A stretch of 64,000 bases of DNA from Labilibaculum filiforme (GTDB lineage: Bacteria > Bacteroidota > Bacteroidia > Bacteroidales > Marinifilaceae): NCBI RefSeq assembly GCF_002843315.1, contig NZ_MVDD01000014.1:1-64000 (forward strand), read 5' to 3'. Shown here in pieces: positions 9,167-19,175 of this stretch. The stretch's first letter is position 1; every line of letters begins with the position of its first letter. The position numbers and the translations under genes are program-made. The notes beneath the pieces are model-generated. The model saw only the letters and a program-made list of their open reading frames with translations. It ran no database searches and had not been told where the DNA came from.

Positions 9167-10915
9167 TTATTTAGACGTTAAATTTGGATTTGCCAGCACC
9201 TCATTTAATGGCAAAGGATAGTAAGCATGTACTTCAGGCATATAATTCTCTGCAGCAATTGTATAATCGTATACTTCTGGCATTTTAACAGGATCTGGTG
9301 ATTCTCCAATTTGAAGGCTTGCCTTTTCTTTGGTAATGGTTTTTCCTTCCCAATTCACGAAAGTATAATCCTCAACATAGTACTTCTGTTTCGATAAATC
9401 TTGAAAACGCTGTTTAGTAATTCCCCATCTTCGCATATCAATCCATCGAATAGACATCCCTTCAGCAGATAATTCCAAAGGCTTATCAATATACATCAGC
9501 TGATCCATTAAACTTTCTTTTGTATAACTAATACCATTAAAATCTGGTCCCGAACCATCATCCACACCTAAACGCTGCAGTCCCCATCTTGCGCGAATTG
9601 CGTTCATCATATTAAGTGCACCACTCACGTCTCCTTTATGAATTAAGCATTCGGCATAATTCAAATAAACCTCAGCCAGTCTGTTAACTGTTACATTTTT
9701 ACCTGATTTCCATCCTGTTCCTGAAGGTGTATCCTCTTCGCTAGTAGCAATATCATGATTGGAATACTTTTTATAATAAGCAAACTGTAAAGCTCCATTT
9801 TGCATGTTTTCCGATACCGAAGAAGTAATGTAATAAGGTGTATCCTCATCTTCGACCAAAGCACACATAGCTGATGCACGTAATGGTACATGTCTTAACA
9901 CCGTATTTCCATCCGAATCCTGCACATAATTTCGCGTATCTTTAGTATCCATAGCCTCTGTTTTATAAGCATATGCGATCCAAGTTGTTGGCATAAAACA
10001 GTCAGAATTATTACCTGTACGGCCTAAACGATTGGTTTGACTCAATTCGTCCCATTGTGAGAGTTCAGTTCTTTGTGTTTCATTATAACAAATTTCGAAA
10101 ATAGATTCCTTATTCAACTCACCTGCAGTTGTAAACAAAAGACTCATATCCTTCACTAACTCATAACCATATTCTGGGTTAGTAATTACATCAACATACA
10201 TAGCCTCGGCTAAATCATACTCTCCCTGATACAAATAGCTGTTTCCTAAAATTGTTGCGGCAGTTCCCGCAGTTACTCTTCCCAAATTGCTAGAAACACT
10301 TTTATCTGTTTTCAGTGGTAGATTTTTGTATGCATACATCAGGTCATTTCTAAAAAACTCAATAACCTCTGCCGATGATGATACTGATTTGTTAAATTCT
10401 GCTTGTCCTTCAGGATTTCTATCTCGTATGATCACTTCACCATTATTAAATGATGCATGTAAATTATAATGGAAAAACCCCCTGAAAAACTTAGCCTCAG
10501 CCATTTGACGTGTCCATAACTCTTCATCAACAGTTCCTTTTAATTTTTCGAGTCCTGCAATGGCTTGATTGGCACGAAAAATTCCTTCGTAACAATCTTC
10601 CCATTTGTTATTAATATCACTACTTCCACTTGTGTAAGCATGATTATAAAACATCGCGGCACTCGGATTAGCCGCCGGACGTCCCCATCCTGGATATCCC
10701 ATGTCAGATCGCTCTGTTTCCGTTTCAATATTCAGAATAAAATGGCTCATCATTGTAGAATAAATAGAGGTAATTACCGATTCTGTTTCATTCAGATCTG
10801 TAAAGTAACTATCCGTAGTTACCTCATTTGGATTTACCTGATCTAAACGATCTTCGCATGACGCCAACAAACTGATTGCTGCCATCAAAGTAAAATATTT
10901 AAATAAATTCTTCAT
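9167..10915 (-). CDS. susD: SusD/RagB-family glycan-capture lipoprotein
   Basis: Outer-membrane lipoprotein that forms the lid of the SusC pore and binds oligosaccharides. The start used here is the second in-frame ATG (MKNLFKYF), because it puts the lipobox ISLLASC about 20 residues from the N terminus. An earlier ATG at 10933 overlaps the last base of the susC stop codon. The SusD N-terminal domain is recognisable from VNPNEVTTDSYF and ITSIYSTMM. The C-terminal RagB/SusD region has LNYAECLIHKGD, a TPR-like helix pair, then LELSAEGMSIRWIDMRRWG. Length (about 582 residues) is typical. It is coupled to susC and the surface binding protein in one operon read leftwards. Confidence 0.93.
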   Translation of the reverse strand: MKNLFKYFTLMAAISLLASCEDRLDQVNPNEVTTDSYFTDLNETESVITSIYSTMMSHFILNIETETERSDMGYPGWGRPAANPSAAMFYNHAYTSGSSDINNKWEDCYEGIFRANQAIAGLEKLKGTVDEELWTRQMAEAKFFRGFFHYNLHASFNNGEVIIRDRNPEGQAEFNKSVSSSAEVIEFFRNDLMYAYKNLPLKTDKSVSSNLGRVTAGTAATILGNSYLYQGEYDLAEAMYVDVITNPEYGYELVKDMSLLFTTAGELNKESIFEICYNETQRTELSQWDELSQTNRLGRTGNNSDCFMPTTWIAYAYKTEAMDTKDTRNYVQDSDGNTVLRHVPLRASAMCALVEDEDTPYYITSSVSENMQNGALQFAYYKKYSNHDIATSEEDTPSGTGWKSGKNVTVNRLAEVYLNYAECLIHKGDVSGALNMMNAIRARWGLQRLGVDDGSGPDFNGISYTKESLMDQLMYIDKPLELSAEGMSIRWIDMRRWGITKQRFQDLSKQKYYVEDYTFVNWEGKTITKEKASLQIGESPDPVKMPEVYDYTIAAENYMPEVHAYYPLPLNEVLANPNLTSK

Positions 10916-10932
10916 CTGTCCTGTTTTTTGCA

Positions 10933-13900
10933 TTAGAAATTAATATTTACGCCCATAAGATAAAAGGAAGTTACTGGGTAATTACCCTTATCCAATCCTC
11001 TAGAACTCATTCCATTGCCTCCAACCTCAGGATCAAATCCATCGTAAGATGTAATGGTTATTGGATTTTGAGCCGACACATAAACTCTCATATTACGAAC
11101 ACCAATTTTATCCACTATTTTCGTAGGAAAAGTATAACCTAAACTAACATTTCTAAGACGCAAATAGGAACCATCCTCAATCCATAAATCGCTATATCCA
11201 GCATAATTCGGATGATCTTTACTGATCCCTCTGTAAGAAGGTAAAGTACTGGTAGGATTTGCTTCCGACCAAACTGAAACTAAATCTTTATGACGAGCAT
11301 ATGAGTAGGCAGTAGCTTTACTTCCGTTAATAATTTCGTGACCAACAGCAGCATACCATTGCATAGATAAATCAAAACCTTTATAATCACAGTTCAGATT
11401 TAAACCCAATTCATAATCCGGCAATCCACTTCCGTGATACGTTCTATCCGCATCAGATAAAACACCATCCATATTGCTATCAACGTAAATCAAATCTCCC
11501 ATTTTTGCCGTTGGATCAAGAGTTTTATACTCGTCTAACTTTGCCTGCGAATTAACAATCCCATTGGTTTTGCGCAAAAAGAAAGCCCCGGCTTCGTACC
11601 CTTCAGCCAATACTGTAATCTTTGAAGTACCATCTCCATCAATTAAACCCCAGTCATCAGTATAAGAAAAGCCTTCACTTGTCATCGAAGTAATTTTATT
11701 TTCATTGGTAGCAAATGTTGCTTGAATACCATAATTGAATTGGTTCAATTTGTTTCGATAGTTCAAAGCCAATTCGTAACCCGTATTAGTCATATCACCA
11801 ACATTCAAGGTAACTCTGGAGTCACCTCCCGAACCAATTCCTGCAGAACCTGGAAGTTGAACATTAAATAGCATATCTTCCTTATCGGTATTATAATAAT
11901 CTGCTGTGAAAGTTAATTTGTTCTTAAAAAAACCTAAATCGATCCCAATATTACTTTGAATTGAGGTTTCCCACTTCACCAAAGCATTCGCATAGCTTTT
12001 CTGAGCTGCTCCAACCATTGGAGCATCCGTACCTGCACCACCAAAAGTATAATCAATTCCCTGAGTAATAGTAGATGCAAACATGTAGTCGTTAAAACTC
12101 TGATTACCTGTTGTTCCATAACTACCTCTTATCTTAAATGCATTAGCCACTTCTGAGATTGGCGCCCAAAAAGCTTCGTCGGCTACATTCCATGCTGCTG
12201 ATGCTGATGGAAACACTCCCCATCTATTATCTTTGCCAAATCGAGAAGAACCATCCCGACGAATACTTGCACTGAAAAGATAACGGCTTTTATAGTCATA
12301 TTTTAAACGTCCAATAGCTCCTACCAAAACATTATCCGTTTCAAATAACGATTGAGCATCCGGATCGACGGTAGCGCCATTTAATACCTCGATACTGTTA
12401 TTCGCAACTGCGTATTTTTTAGCGGTAAAACCAGAATACTTATATTCTTCAAAAGAATAAATAGCAGTAGCAGTTATCTTATGATCGTTAAATTCCTTTT
12501 CGTACGTTAATCCACCATCCCAACTTAAAGATGATCTGCGATTGCTTTGATTTTGAACGTAGCTATCTTTTGGATTACTCAGCTCTTCCCCATCGCTTGC
12601 ATAATGAGCTGAATAAGGATTAAAAATCTTGCGGGTTTGATTGGTTACTGCTATCCCTAAATTTGTGTTAAAATTTAAGCCTTTAACAATTTCAAAATTC
12701 ACATTAAAACCAGCATTCATACGATCTCGCTTCTGATTGTCTTTATTCTTAATACTATTAAGAACCCAATTCATAGCTAAAGCATCTGATCCCCATCCAT
12801 TCGATTCCACTGCCTCATCCGAATTAGGATCTAAAGCTTGCTGATAAGGATAATATTTAATTGTTTGCGTATATATTCCGCCAGGAGATTCTTGTTTATC
12901 TTCTATAGTAAGACCAACATTTGCTCTCACATTCCACTTTCCTTTTGTATAGTTTGTAGAAGCGCGGGTATTAAATCTTTCAAATTCAGAGTTAATAATC
13001 ACCCCTTCTTGATTGTAGTATCCAGCCACCACATTATAGGTAATATCATTAGTACCACCAGAAATATTCACGCTATAATCTTGGGTAGGAGCGTTATCGG
13101 TAAACACCATATCTCCCAAATCAGTATCATTCAACAACGAATATGGATTTTTTGCATATCCTGTAGTAATTTCATCATCATACGAATTATAAATATTCCG
13201 GTATTGAACCTTCTCAAAATAAGCTTGTTCATTAGCATTCATTAAAGGAGTACCCGAAGTAATTGTTCTAATTCCATAAGTAGCATTTGCGCTAATTTTT
13301 AGGGAACCTGCTTTACCCTGTTTGGTGGTGATTAAAATAACACCTGCAGCACCTCTAGTACCGTAAATAGCACATGAAGCAGCATCTTTTAAAACATCAA
13401 TGGTTTCAATTTCGTTACTACTAATCCGAGGATCACCATCTTGAGGAATTCCATCCACCACAAATAAGGGAGTATTAGTTCCACTAATAGAAGTTACCCC
13501 ACGAATTTGGATATTAGAAGAGGCTCCAGGAGCTCCAGAACTCGCAATTACACTAACCCCGGCAATTTGTCCCTGAAGCGCTGTACCTAAATCGGAAGTT
13601 ACTGTCCTGTTCAACTCTTCTGCTCTTACTTGTACTACAGCACCAGTTAATTCCTTTTTTTTAGAAGTACCATAACCAATTGCAACAACTTCATTTAATC
13701 CAATCGTTTGCGGGTTTAAAGCAAGATTAATCACCGAAGTGCTCACTTTAATTTCCTGCTTCTCCATTCCAATAAAGCTGTAAGTCAACACATCGCCAAC
13801 TTTAGCATTTTTCAGTGCATATTTTCCTTCAAAATCTGTAATTGTTCCTTCAATTGTTCCTTTAATCACGATACTTACGCCTGGAAGCGGTAAGCCGTCT

Positions 13901-14037
13901 TCCGAACTTGTAACCGTTCCCTTCACAGTAAGTTCCTGTGCTTGTGCTTCAATGCTGCTACACATCAAAGCGACCAAAACAATAAGCAGATATTGCCCTA
14001 GTCCTTTTTTAAATGTAAACAAGATTTTTCTTTTCAT
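10933..14037 (-). CDS. susC: SusC/RagA-family TonB-dependent outer-membrane transporter
   Basis: TonB-dependent importer for PUL oligosaccharides. After the signal peptide (ending near IEAQAQE), a carboxypeptidase-like regulatory domain begins LTVKGTVTSSEDGLPLPGVS. The plug follows with LQGQIAGVSV, IQIRGVTSI and LFVVDGIPQ, all hallmarks of the SusC family, and IDVLKDAASCAIYGTRGA. The rest is a 22-stranded barrel ending in an aromatic residue (MGVNINF), as needed for barrel assembly. The chosen start is the second ATG (MKRKILF); an ATG at 14058 is also possible. The stop TAA overlaps an ATG of susD by one base, so expression is coupled. It has no N-terminal anti-sigma-interacting STN domain, in line with control by the hybrid two-component system here. 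Confidence 0.94.
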   Translation of the reverse strand: MKRKILFTFKKGLGQYLLIVLVALMCSSIEAQAQELTVKGTVTSSEDGLPLPGVSIVIKGTIEGTITDFEGKYALKNAKVGDVLTYSFIGMEKQEIKVSTSVINLALNPQTIGLNEVVAIGYGTSKKKELTGAVVQVRAEELNRTVTSDLGTALQGQIAGVSVIASSGAPGASSNIQIRGVTSISGTNTPLFVVDGIPQDGDPRISSNEIETIDVLKDAASCAIYGTRGAAGVILITTKQGKAGSLKISANATYGIRTITSGTPLMNANEQAYFEKVQYRNIYNSYDDEITTGYAKNPYSLLNDTDLGDMVFTDNAPTQDYSVNISGGTNDITYNVVAGYYNQEGVIINSEFERFNTRASTNYTKGKWNVRANVGLTIEDKQESPGGIYTQTIKYYPYQQALDPNSDEAVESNGWGSDALAMNWVLNSIKNKDNQKRDRMNAGFNVNFEIVKGLNFNTNLGIAVTNQTRKIFNPYSAHYASDGEELSNPKDSYVQNQSNRRSSLSWDGGLTYEKEFNDHKITATAIYSFEEYKYSGFTAKKYAVANNSIEVLNGATVDPDAQSLFETDNVLVGAIGRLKYDYKSRYLFSASIRRDGSSRFGKDNRWGVFPSASAAWNVADEAFWAPISEVANAFKIRGSYGTTGNQSFNDYMFASTITQGIDYTFGGAGTDAPMVGAAQKSYANALVKWETSIQSNIGIDLGFFKNKLTFTADYYNTDKEDMLFNVQLPGSAGIGSGGDSRVTLNVGDMTNTGYELALNYRNKLNQFNYGIQATFATNENKITSMTSEGFSYTDDWGLIDGDGTSKITVLAEGYEAGAFFLRKTNGIVNSQAKLDEYKTLDPTAKMGDLIYVDSNMDGVLSDADRTYHGSGLPDYELGLNLNCDYKGFDLSMQWYAAVGHEIINGSKATAYSYARHKDLVSVWSEANPTSTLPSYRGISKDHPNYAGYSDLWIEDGSYLRLRNVSLGYTFPTKIVDKIGVRNMRVYVSAQNPITITSYDGFDPEVGGNGMSSRGLDKGNYPVTSFYLMGVNINF

Positions 14038-14173
14038 TTTTAAATTATTTAGTAACATAGAAATATCACGTACTATTAAACTTTACTAGTAATTGACGTG
14101 AATAGGTTAGAAATTACAAATTAGCTAAAGTGCAGAGGCACAACGATAAACCATATCATTGTGCGCCCCTTGA

Positions 14174-16051
14174 TTATTTAAATTTTAATTTAGACGGTTG
14201 ATCACACCTAAGAATTTCCTTCGCGCTTCCTAAGTATTGGTTTTTATCAAATACAATATTTTTCGAAGATCGAATATGTATGGCAGCATTCTGTGGATTT
14301 ATTTTCGGAAAAGTATTCGAAGAATTGATGGTATTTCCACTAAATAGTAAGCCATCGGTATTTGCTACTTCTAAAATAAGGTTATCAAAAGTATTGAACT
14401 CATTATCACTAATCTCAATGTTTTTAAAAGCAATATTTGCATTATCATCATCTGTAACAAAACTGATTACCGCCTGATTATTTCCACTGTAAGAACAATT
14501 ATCAAATTTGTTATTGGTGATGGTTAAATCGGCTGCACTCCCAGATTCATACCAATGTCCACTTTCAACAGGAACCAATATTGCAGCCATTTCGGTACTA
14601 AAAAAACTATTCTTAATCACTGTTTTTTTAGGAGTAGAAATCAGTAAACCTCTGGCTCGGTTATTACTTATATTACAATTATCAACTAGCACTTCAGGGT
14701 AATTCTCTAAATTCTCGACTAAATCTCCAGCCTGAATTGAAGCAGGTATTTTTTCATTAAAAGTAATTTTCTGGTAGCGCCTATTCACCTTAGTAATTTT
14801 CTTTACTGTCAATTTCTCATAAGGAAAAAAGGATTCGCTTAATCGCACCAAGCCAATGGTATCATTTGCTGTAGCCAATGTAAAACCCAACTGTTGGAAG
14901 TGTCCCATTCTAACACCAATGGTATAATCATCAAGAATATCCACCACTTTTTGATAGGTTCCATGTACATTCATCGCATCATCTAACTGATTGTTAAAAG
15001 TGCAATTCCGAAGCGTTACTTTTCCTCTACAACCTACAAAGTGAGTTGCATCAGCTGTTGTAGAAACCATGCGACCATGCGATGGTGTAACATTAAAGTT
15101 ATCCAACAATACATCTTCGCTGTTTTCTGCGATAATTCCCATACCACCAGCATGATGAATAGTTACATTTACAGCCTGAAAGTTCTTACTTCCTGTTACA
15201 CGAAAGGCTGGAGCAATTCTATTCTCGCCATGACTTCCTTTGCAGGCATAAATCATTCCCAACTCAGGAATTTTTTTGCTATGATGATAAATCCTTACCA
15301 AACCAGGTTTCAATTGTTGCGCCACAATACGATTCTCCACTCCAATATGACTTTGTTCAGGAGATCTGCTATCCACTTCGTATTTATAGTGAATCTCGTT
15401 GATGCCATTATTGGCAGATGATTCCTGCCAATCGGTAAGTGGAGTATAAGCTTCCGTATTGTATGCAATCGCCTTCCGGGCAGGGTCATAAAGTATCCCT
15501 TCTCCTATAGAGTGCTGATAGTATTCTTTTATAAATAACAACTGACCATTACGAATCTCATAAGGATAATCCTTTGCTATTTTCAAATCGAATGTTCCTT
15601 CCTGTTCATTTCTGGCAACTACCAATCCTTCACTATGAAAAGGAACATCCCAATCTATTGTCAGATTTTTTATTGTCAAATTCTGCGAATCTTCCACTAA
15701 AAATGGAATCATTCTACCATGAAAAATAAAACTAGCTCCTTGTCCATCTATCGTCAAGTTCTTCATCCCTTTTAATGGGAAAGCAGTACGAACCAAAACA
15801 TCATCATGATTTGACATGTAACAAAACTGTTCCAATGCCTTGTCAGGATAAAAATGGTAAGTTCCTTTTTCAAATCTAATTTCGCTTAGATTTTCCGCCT
15901 CCATTATCTTACTCAACACGTCAGGAGTTGCATCCTCTTTTATATCCGTATTAAATTGCAGCAGTTCATTTTTTGAGCTACTATCAGCACAACTCACAAA
16001 TACAAGTGCCATCAAAAACACTATCACTACTCTATTAAATAAATTCCTCAT
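14174..16051 (-). CDS. GH110-like alpha-1,3-galactosidase lipoprotein (beta-helix)
   Basis: A right-handed parallel beta-helix enzyme that I assign to GH110, which removes terminal alpha-1,3-linked D-galactose by inversion. Known members act on blood-group B antigens, linear alpha-Gal, and in marine bacteria on galactan fragments. The lipoprotein signal ALVFVSC supports starting at the ATG at 16051; 17 codons further upstream lack signal character. Coils are visible as repeats such as 'LTIDGQGASFIFHGRM', 'NLTIKNLTIDWDVPFHSEG', 'NVTIHHAGGMGII' and 'NCNISNNRARGLLIS'. The N-terminal SEIRFEKGTYHFYPDKA matches how these enzymes begin. It lies 137 bases upstream of susC on the same strand. Ordinary pectin-type polysaccharide lyases share the fold, so confidence in the family is good but not complete. 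Confidence 0.75.
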   Translation of the reverse strand: MRNLFNRVVIVFLMALVFVSCADSSSKNELLQFNTDIKEDATPDVLSKIMEAENLSEIRFEKGTYHFYPDKALEQFCYMSNHDDVLVRTAFPLKGMKNLTIDGQGASFIFHGRMIPFLVEDSQNLTIKNLTIDWDVPFHSEGLVVARNEQEGTFDLKIAKDYPYEIRNGQLLFIKEYYQHSIGEGILYDPARKAIAYNTEAYTPLTDWQESSANNGINEIHYKYEVDSRSPEQSHIGVENRIVAQQLKPGLVRIYHHSKKIPELGMIYACKGSHGENRIAPAFRVTGSKNFQAVNVTIHHAGGMGIIAENSEDVLLDNFNVTPSHGRMVSTTADATHFVGCRGKVTLRNCTFNNQLDDAMNVHGTYQKVVDILDDYTIGVRMGHFQQLGFTLATANDTIGLVRLSESFFPYEKLTVKKITKVNRRYQKITFNEKIPASIQAGDLVENLENYPEVLVDNCNISNNRARGLLISTPKKTVIKNSFFSTEMAAILVPVESGHWYESGSAADLTITNNKFDNCSYSGNNQAVISFVTDDDNANIAFKNIEISDNEFNTFDNLILEVANTDGLLFSGNTINSSNTFPKINPQNAAIHIRSSKNIVFDKNQYLGSAKEILRCDQPSKLKFK

Positions 16052-16102
16052 TTCCTGTGTCTCCTGTGTCAATTTAACCCTCAACTTCTGTTCTTTATTC
16101 AC

Positions 16103-16537
16103 TCAATATTACAAGGGCCAAATTCTCAATTTAATTTTGCACCGAATTGAATGTCAGTAATAATAAAGTCTCTAATCGTTACAATTCGAATAATTACTTA
16201 GGAGTAAATTAAAAACACAAAGCGCTCATTTACTAACACTTAAATGCAAATAGATAAAGACATTGTATATTATTCTAAAACTAAATTGAAAAAAGAAGGT
16301 TCCATCGTAATCGAATGGACAGTATTTGTACACAAGTATGAAACAGAAAAGAGAACTAATTCTGTGAAAAAACTCACGCAACATATCAGATAAAGGATTT
16401 CACCAATTTAAAAAACATAATATTTACTCACGCAGACAAACTTAGAATGGATAAAGAAGTTTTTAATCCTCAAAAGATGTTACTTTATCTTTATAATTTA
16501 TTCATTTAAATATTACTACTATTTAAATTTTATACAC
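16103..16537. other. Divergent promoter region between GH110 and GH42-like genes
   Basis: No gene is visible. The region separates genes read in opposite directions, so it should carry both promoters and probably the DNA sites of the AraC-type output domain of the nearby hybrid sensor. No clear repeat or standard -7 element could be assigned by eye. Confidence 0.5.
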
Positions 16538-19078
16538 ATGAAAAGAAAATTTATATCCATCGCAATCGTTTTATTCTTTTTTGCGATTCAACTAAGAGCG
16601 CAAACTTTTGAAGAAAAAGCCCAAACCAAAATAAGCAGGCTTCAAAATTTGGTAACAAAAGCCCAAACCAAAGGCATTTATACCGAAAAGGAGGAAATGA
16701 CTTTAAGAACAGCGGAAATATTCCTCAAATATGCCAACTGGGACGAAGAACATACCGATATTAATAAAAGCTATTTTGAAAAAGTAGCCATTTATAAAAA
16801 TGATGCTAGCTCCCTTGCAAATAACATTGCCGATTTTGAACGAAAAGAGGTAATTAAAATATTAGACCTTGCAATAGGGACGCTAAACTCTTTAATAGAT
16901 AAAGAGATATTCCGGAAAAACATAGATAAAGTAGATTATTCCGCAGCTAATATTGATGGAAATAAGATTAAAATGAATAATCGACCGGTGTTTTTATCCG
17001 ATCACATTTGGAAGCCTGAATCGGAAGAGTTAATAGAGTTTTATGGTGCTTTGGATGGAGAATACATTTCGCCAAGTAATATTACAGATGAAAACGGAAC
17101 TTTAAACTCTTGGACCTCGAGTCGTTTATCCAATAAACCAAGCGGAAATATCGGCTTTGTATTCTTGGATCACAACAACATACCCCAATGGGCAACAAAC
17201 AAATACGATAACTTTACTATCGGTTCCAGACATTACGGAAAATATGATATTGACAATCCTGGTGCTCGCGAGATGTACAGCATGCTTTTCAAGAAAACAG
17301 TTCCAAAAATGATCAATAAAAACTATAGCAAAATGGGCTATATGTTGTTTAATGAACCTAGTTTCTTCACCGCTAAAGGAGTCTGGAATACAGGAGAAGT
17401 ATCTAACTATACCAAAAACAAATTTAAAATATGGCTAAAAAAGAAGCACAATAATATTTCAACTCTAAACAGCCTTTGGGGTAGTAACTATTCCAGTTTT
17501 AATGATATAAATGTTACCATCCCAATGGCTACCTCGAAACAAGGAACAGGAGAATGGTACGATTGGATGACATTTAATAACGATAGAGTTACAAAATGGT
17601 TCTATTTTTTAAAAAATGAAATCAAAAAGTACGATCCTAAGGCACTAATGCATATTAAATTGATGCCTTGGCTTTGGACCGGTGATAAAAAAGACCATGG
17701 AATGGACTTTGAAAGTCTAATAAGACTTTGTGGCATTAGTGGTTGTGATGCTGCAACCGGGAAGTCCAACTTTTGGAACTCTCACGAAGAATGGATGGAC
17801 ACTTATGCTTTTAATTGGAGAAATATGAGCATGACTTTTGATTTCTTTAAATCGATACAACCAAATCATATCATTTTGGACACTGAAACTCATTTTCTTT
17901 CCACAGTCAATTTTAGAGATTTATATTTGGAACCATCCTACGTTCGAGCCAATTATTGGTTAGCCCATATGCATGGAATGAGCGCAGGTGTGAACTGGGT
18001 TTGGGGACGTGAAGCTGATGGATCTATAAAAAGCAATGTTGGAGAAGGTTATGCTGGCTCCATCCTGCAACAACCGGGTATATTAAACGAATTGCACGCT
18101 ACGCTTATAGATTTGAATACTTTTTCAGAGGAAATAACAAAAATACAAGAACAATCCAAACCATTAAGAATCTACTACTCTTTAGCCAATGCAATTCAAC
18201 GTCCATCTTATATGAACGATGTTTATCATACTTACGAAGCCTTGTATTTTGAAGGTATCCCATTGGGATTTGCAACAGATAGTATACTAATAGAGGAAAA
18301 TCCTAAAAATTGGAAAAGCATTATTATTCGCGAAACTGAATTGGTAACAAATCAGGAGTTTGACCAATTGCAAAACTACTTAAACGGCGGTGGTACAATA
18401 ATTATGGACTCTAAAAGTCTGAAAAAGAATGAATATGGACAAGCCCACGAAGTTTTACGAGTAGGCAAAGGAAGTATCGTATACATTAACTCCTTAAGCG
18501 AAATGAAAACTCAAGCAATAGAGCTGATCAACTCAAAAGGCTTGGATCCGGAAATAATTGTAACAGAAAATAATGGAGTAGGAAGAAAAGGATGTATTTG
18601 GCGATGTGTTAAAAACCAAGCAGGTAATTTAGTCTTATCCCTTGTTAATATAGGTAAAACAGAAGCAACAATTACGGTTAAACTTAAAAAACCAAGTTTT
18701 GGCACTACTTGTAAGGATCTAATCACAGGAGTTACAGTTCCAAGTAATATAAAATTGAAACCAGAAGAAGTATATTTTGTCGAAATTATTGATAATGCTG
18801 GAGTGAGTACAAGCATTTTTGATCCGAAATTCAATTCTACAAATATGGCCAGATTGTATCCAAATCCATCTTCAGGAGATTTTAATATTGATTTTGATCA
18901 AACTCAAAACCAAGTATCGCTTTCTATCAACGATTTAAGCGGTAAAACAATTTATCAGCAAGAGTATTTTTCTACCAATCACATTCAATACCAAATACCC
19001 AACCATCCAAATGGGACCTATGTAATTAAAGTACAATCGGGGAATAGCTTTCAGAGCTTCTTGTTTTTAAAACAATAA
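16538..19078 (+). CDS. Secreted GH42/GH167-like (clan GH-A) galactosidase with T9SS domain
   Basis: Retaining glycosidase with a GH42-like barrel. The signal peptide ends near AIQLRAQT. Residues 23-130 are a helical, charged region. The barrel has E273 in MLFNEPSFF (likely acid/base) and E450 in IILDTETHF (likely nucleophile). The segment between, 'KFKIWLKKKHNNISTLNSLWG', is a GH42-type signature, and a Rossmann-like trimer domain follows (about 545-660), as in GH42. Marine relatives of GH42 acting on carrageenan-type galactans are placed in GH167, so either family is possible. The C-terminal 75 residues (ARLYPNPSSGDF onward) are a type IX secretion sorting domain, unusual for GH42 enzymes, which are mostly intracellular. 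It probably cuts beta-linked galactose outside the cell. Confidence 0.7.
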   Translation: MKRKFISIAIVLFFFAIQLRAQTFEEKAQTKISRLQNLVTKAQTKGIYTEKEEMTLRTAEIFLKYANWDEEHTDINKSYFEKVAIYKNDASSLANNIADFERKEVIKILDLAIGTLNSLIDKEIFRKNIDKVDYSAANIDGNKIKMNNRPVFLSDHIWKPESEELIEFYGALDGEYISPSNITDENGTLNSWTSSRLSNKPSGNIGFVFLDHNNIPQWATNKYDNFTIGSRHYGKYDIDNPGAREMYSMLFKKTVPKMINKNYSKMGYMLFNEPSFFTAKGVWNTGEVSNYTKNKFKIWLKKKHNNISTLNSLWGSNYSSFNDINVTIPMATSKQGTGEWYDWMTFNNDRVTKWFYFLKNEIKKYDPKALMHIKLMPWLWTGDKKDHGMDFESLIRLCGISGCDAATGKSNFWNSHEEWMDTYAFNWRNMSMTFDFFKSIQPNHIILDTETHFLSTVNFRDLYLEPSYVRANYWLAHMHGMSAGVNWVWGREADGSIKSNVGEGYAGSILQQPGILNELHATLIDLNTFSEEITKIQEQSKPLRIYYSLANAIQRPSYMNDVYHTYEALYFEGIPLGFATDSILIEENPKNWKSIIIRETELVTNQEFDQLQNYLNGGGTIIMDSKSLKKNEYGQAHEVLRVGKGSIVYINSLSEMKTQAIELINSKGLDPEIIVTENNGVGRKGCIWRCVKNQAGNLVLSLVNIGKTEATITVKLKKPSFGTTCKDLITGVTVPSNIKLKPEEVYFVEIIDNAGVSTSIFDPKFNSTNMARLYPNPSSGDFNIDFDQTQNQVSLSINDLSGKTIYQQEYFSTNHIQYQIPNHPNGTYVIKVQSGNSFQSFLFLKQ

Positions 19079-19115
19079 TGCTTTAGTTAGCACATCAATA
19101 AATATCGGTTATTCC

Positions 19116-19148
19116 AGAAAGCTTCGTGAAAACGAAGCTTTCTTTAGT
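19116..19148. terminator. Shared terminator between GH42-like gene and HTCS
   Basis: A perfect 12-bp stem (19116-19127 with 19132-19143) has a GAAA loop. It is the only stem between the two convergent stop codons and should serve both directions, though the T tail is short (CTTTAGTTT) on the plus strand. Confidence 0.72.
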
Positions 19149-19175
19149 TTACACCCATACAAATTGATCAACTAA

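Noticed and set aside
15041-15421. 126-codon frame opposite the GH110 gene
   Set aside because: Antisense shadow of a well-supported beta-helix gene, with His/Asn/Cys-rich composition and no domain.
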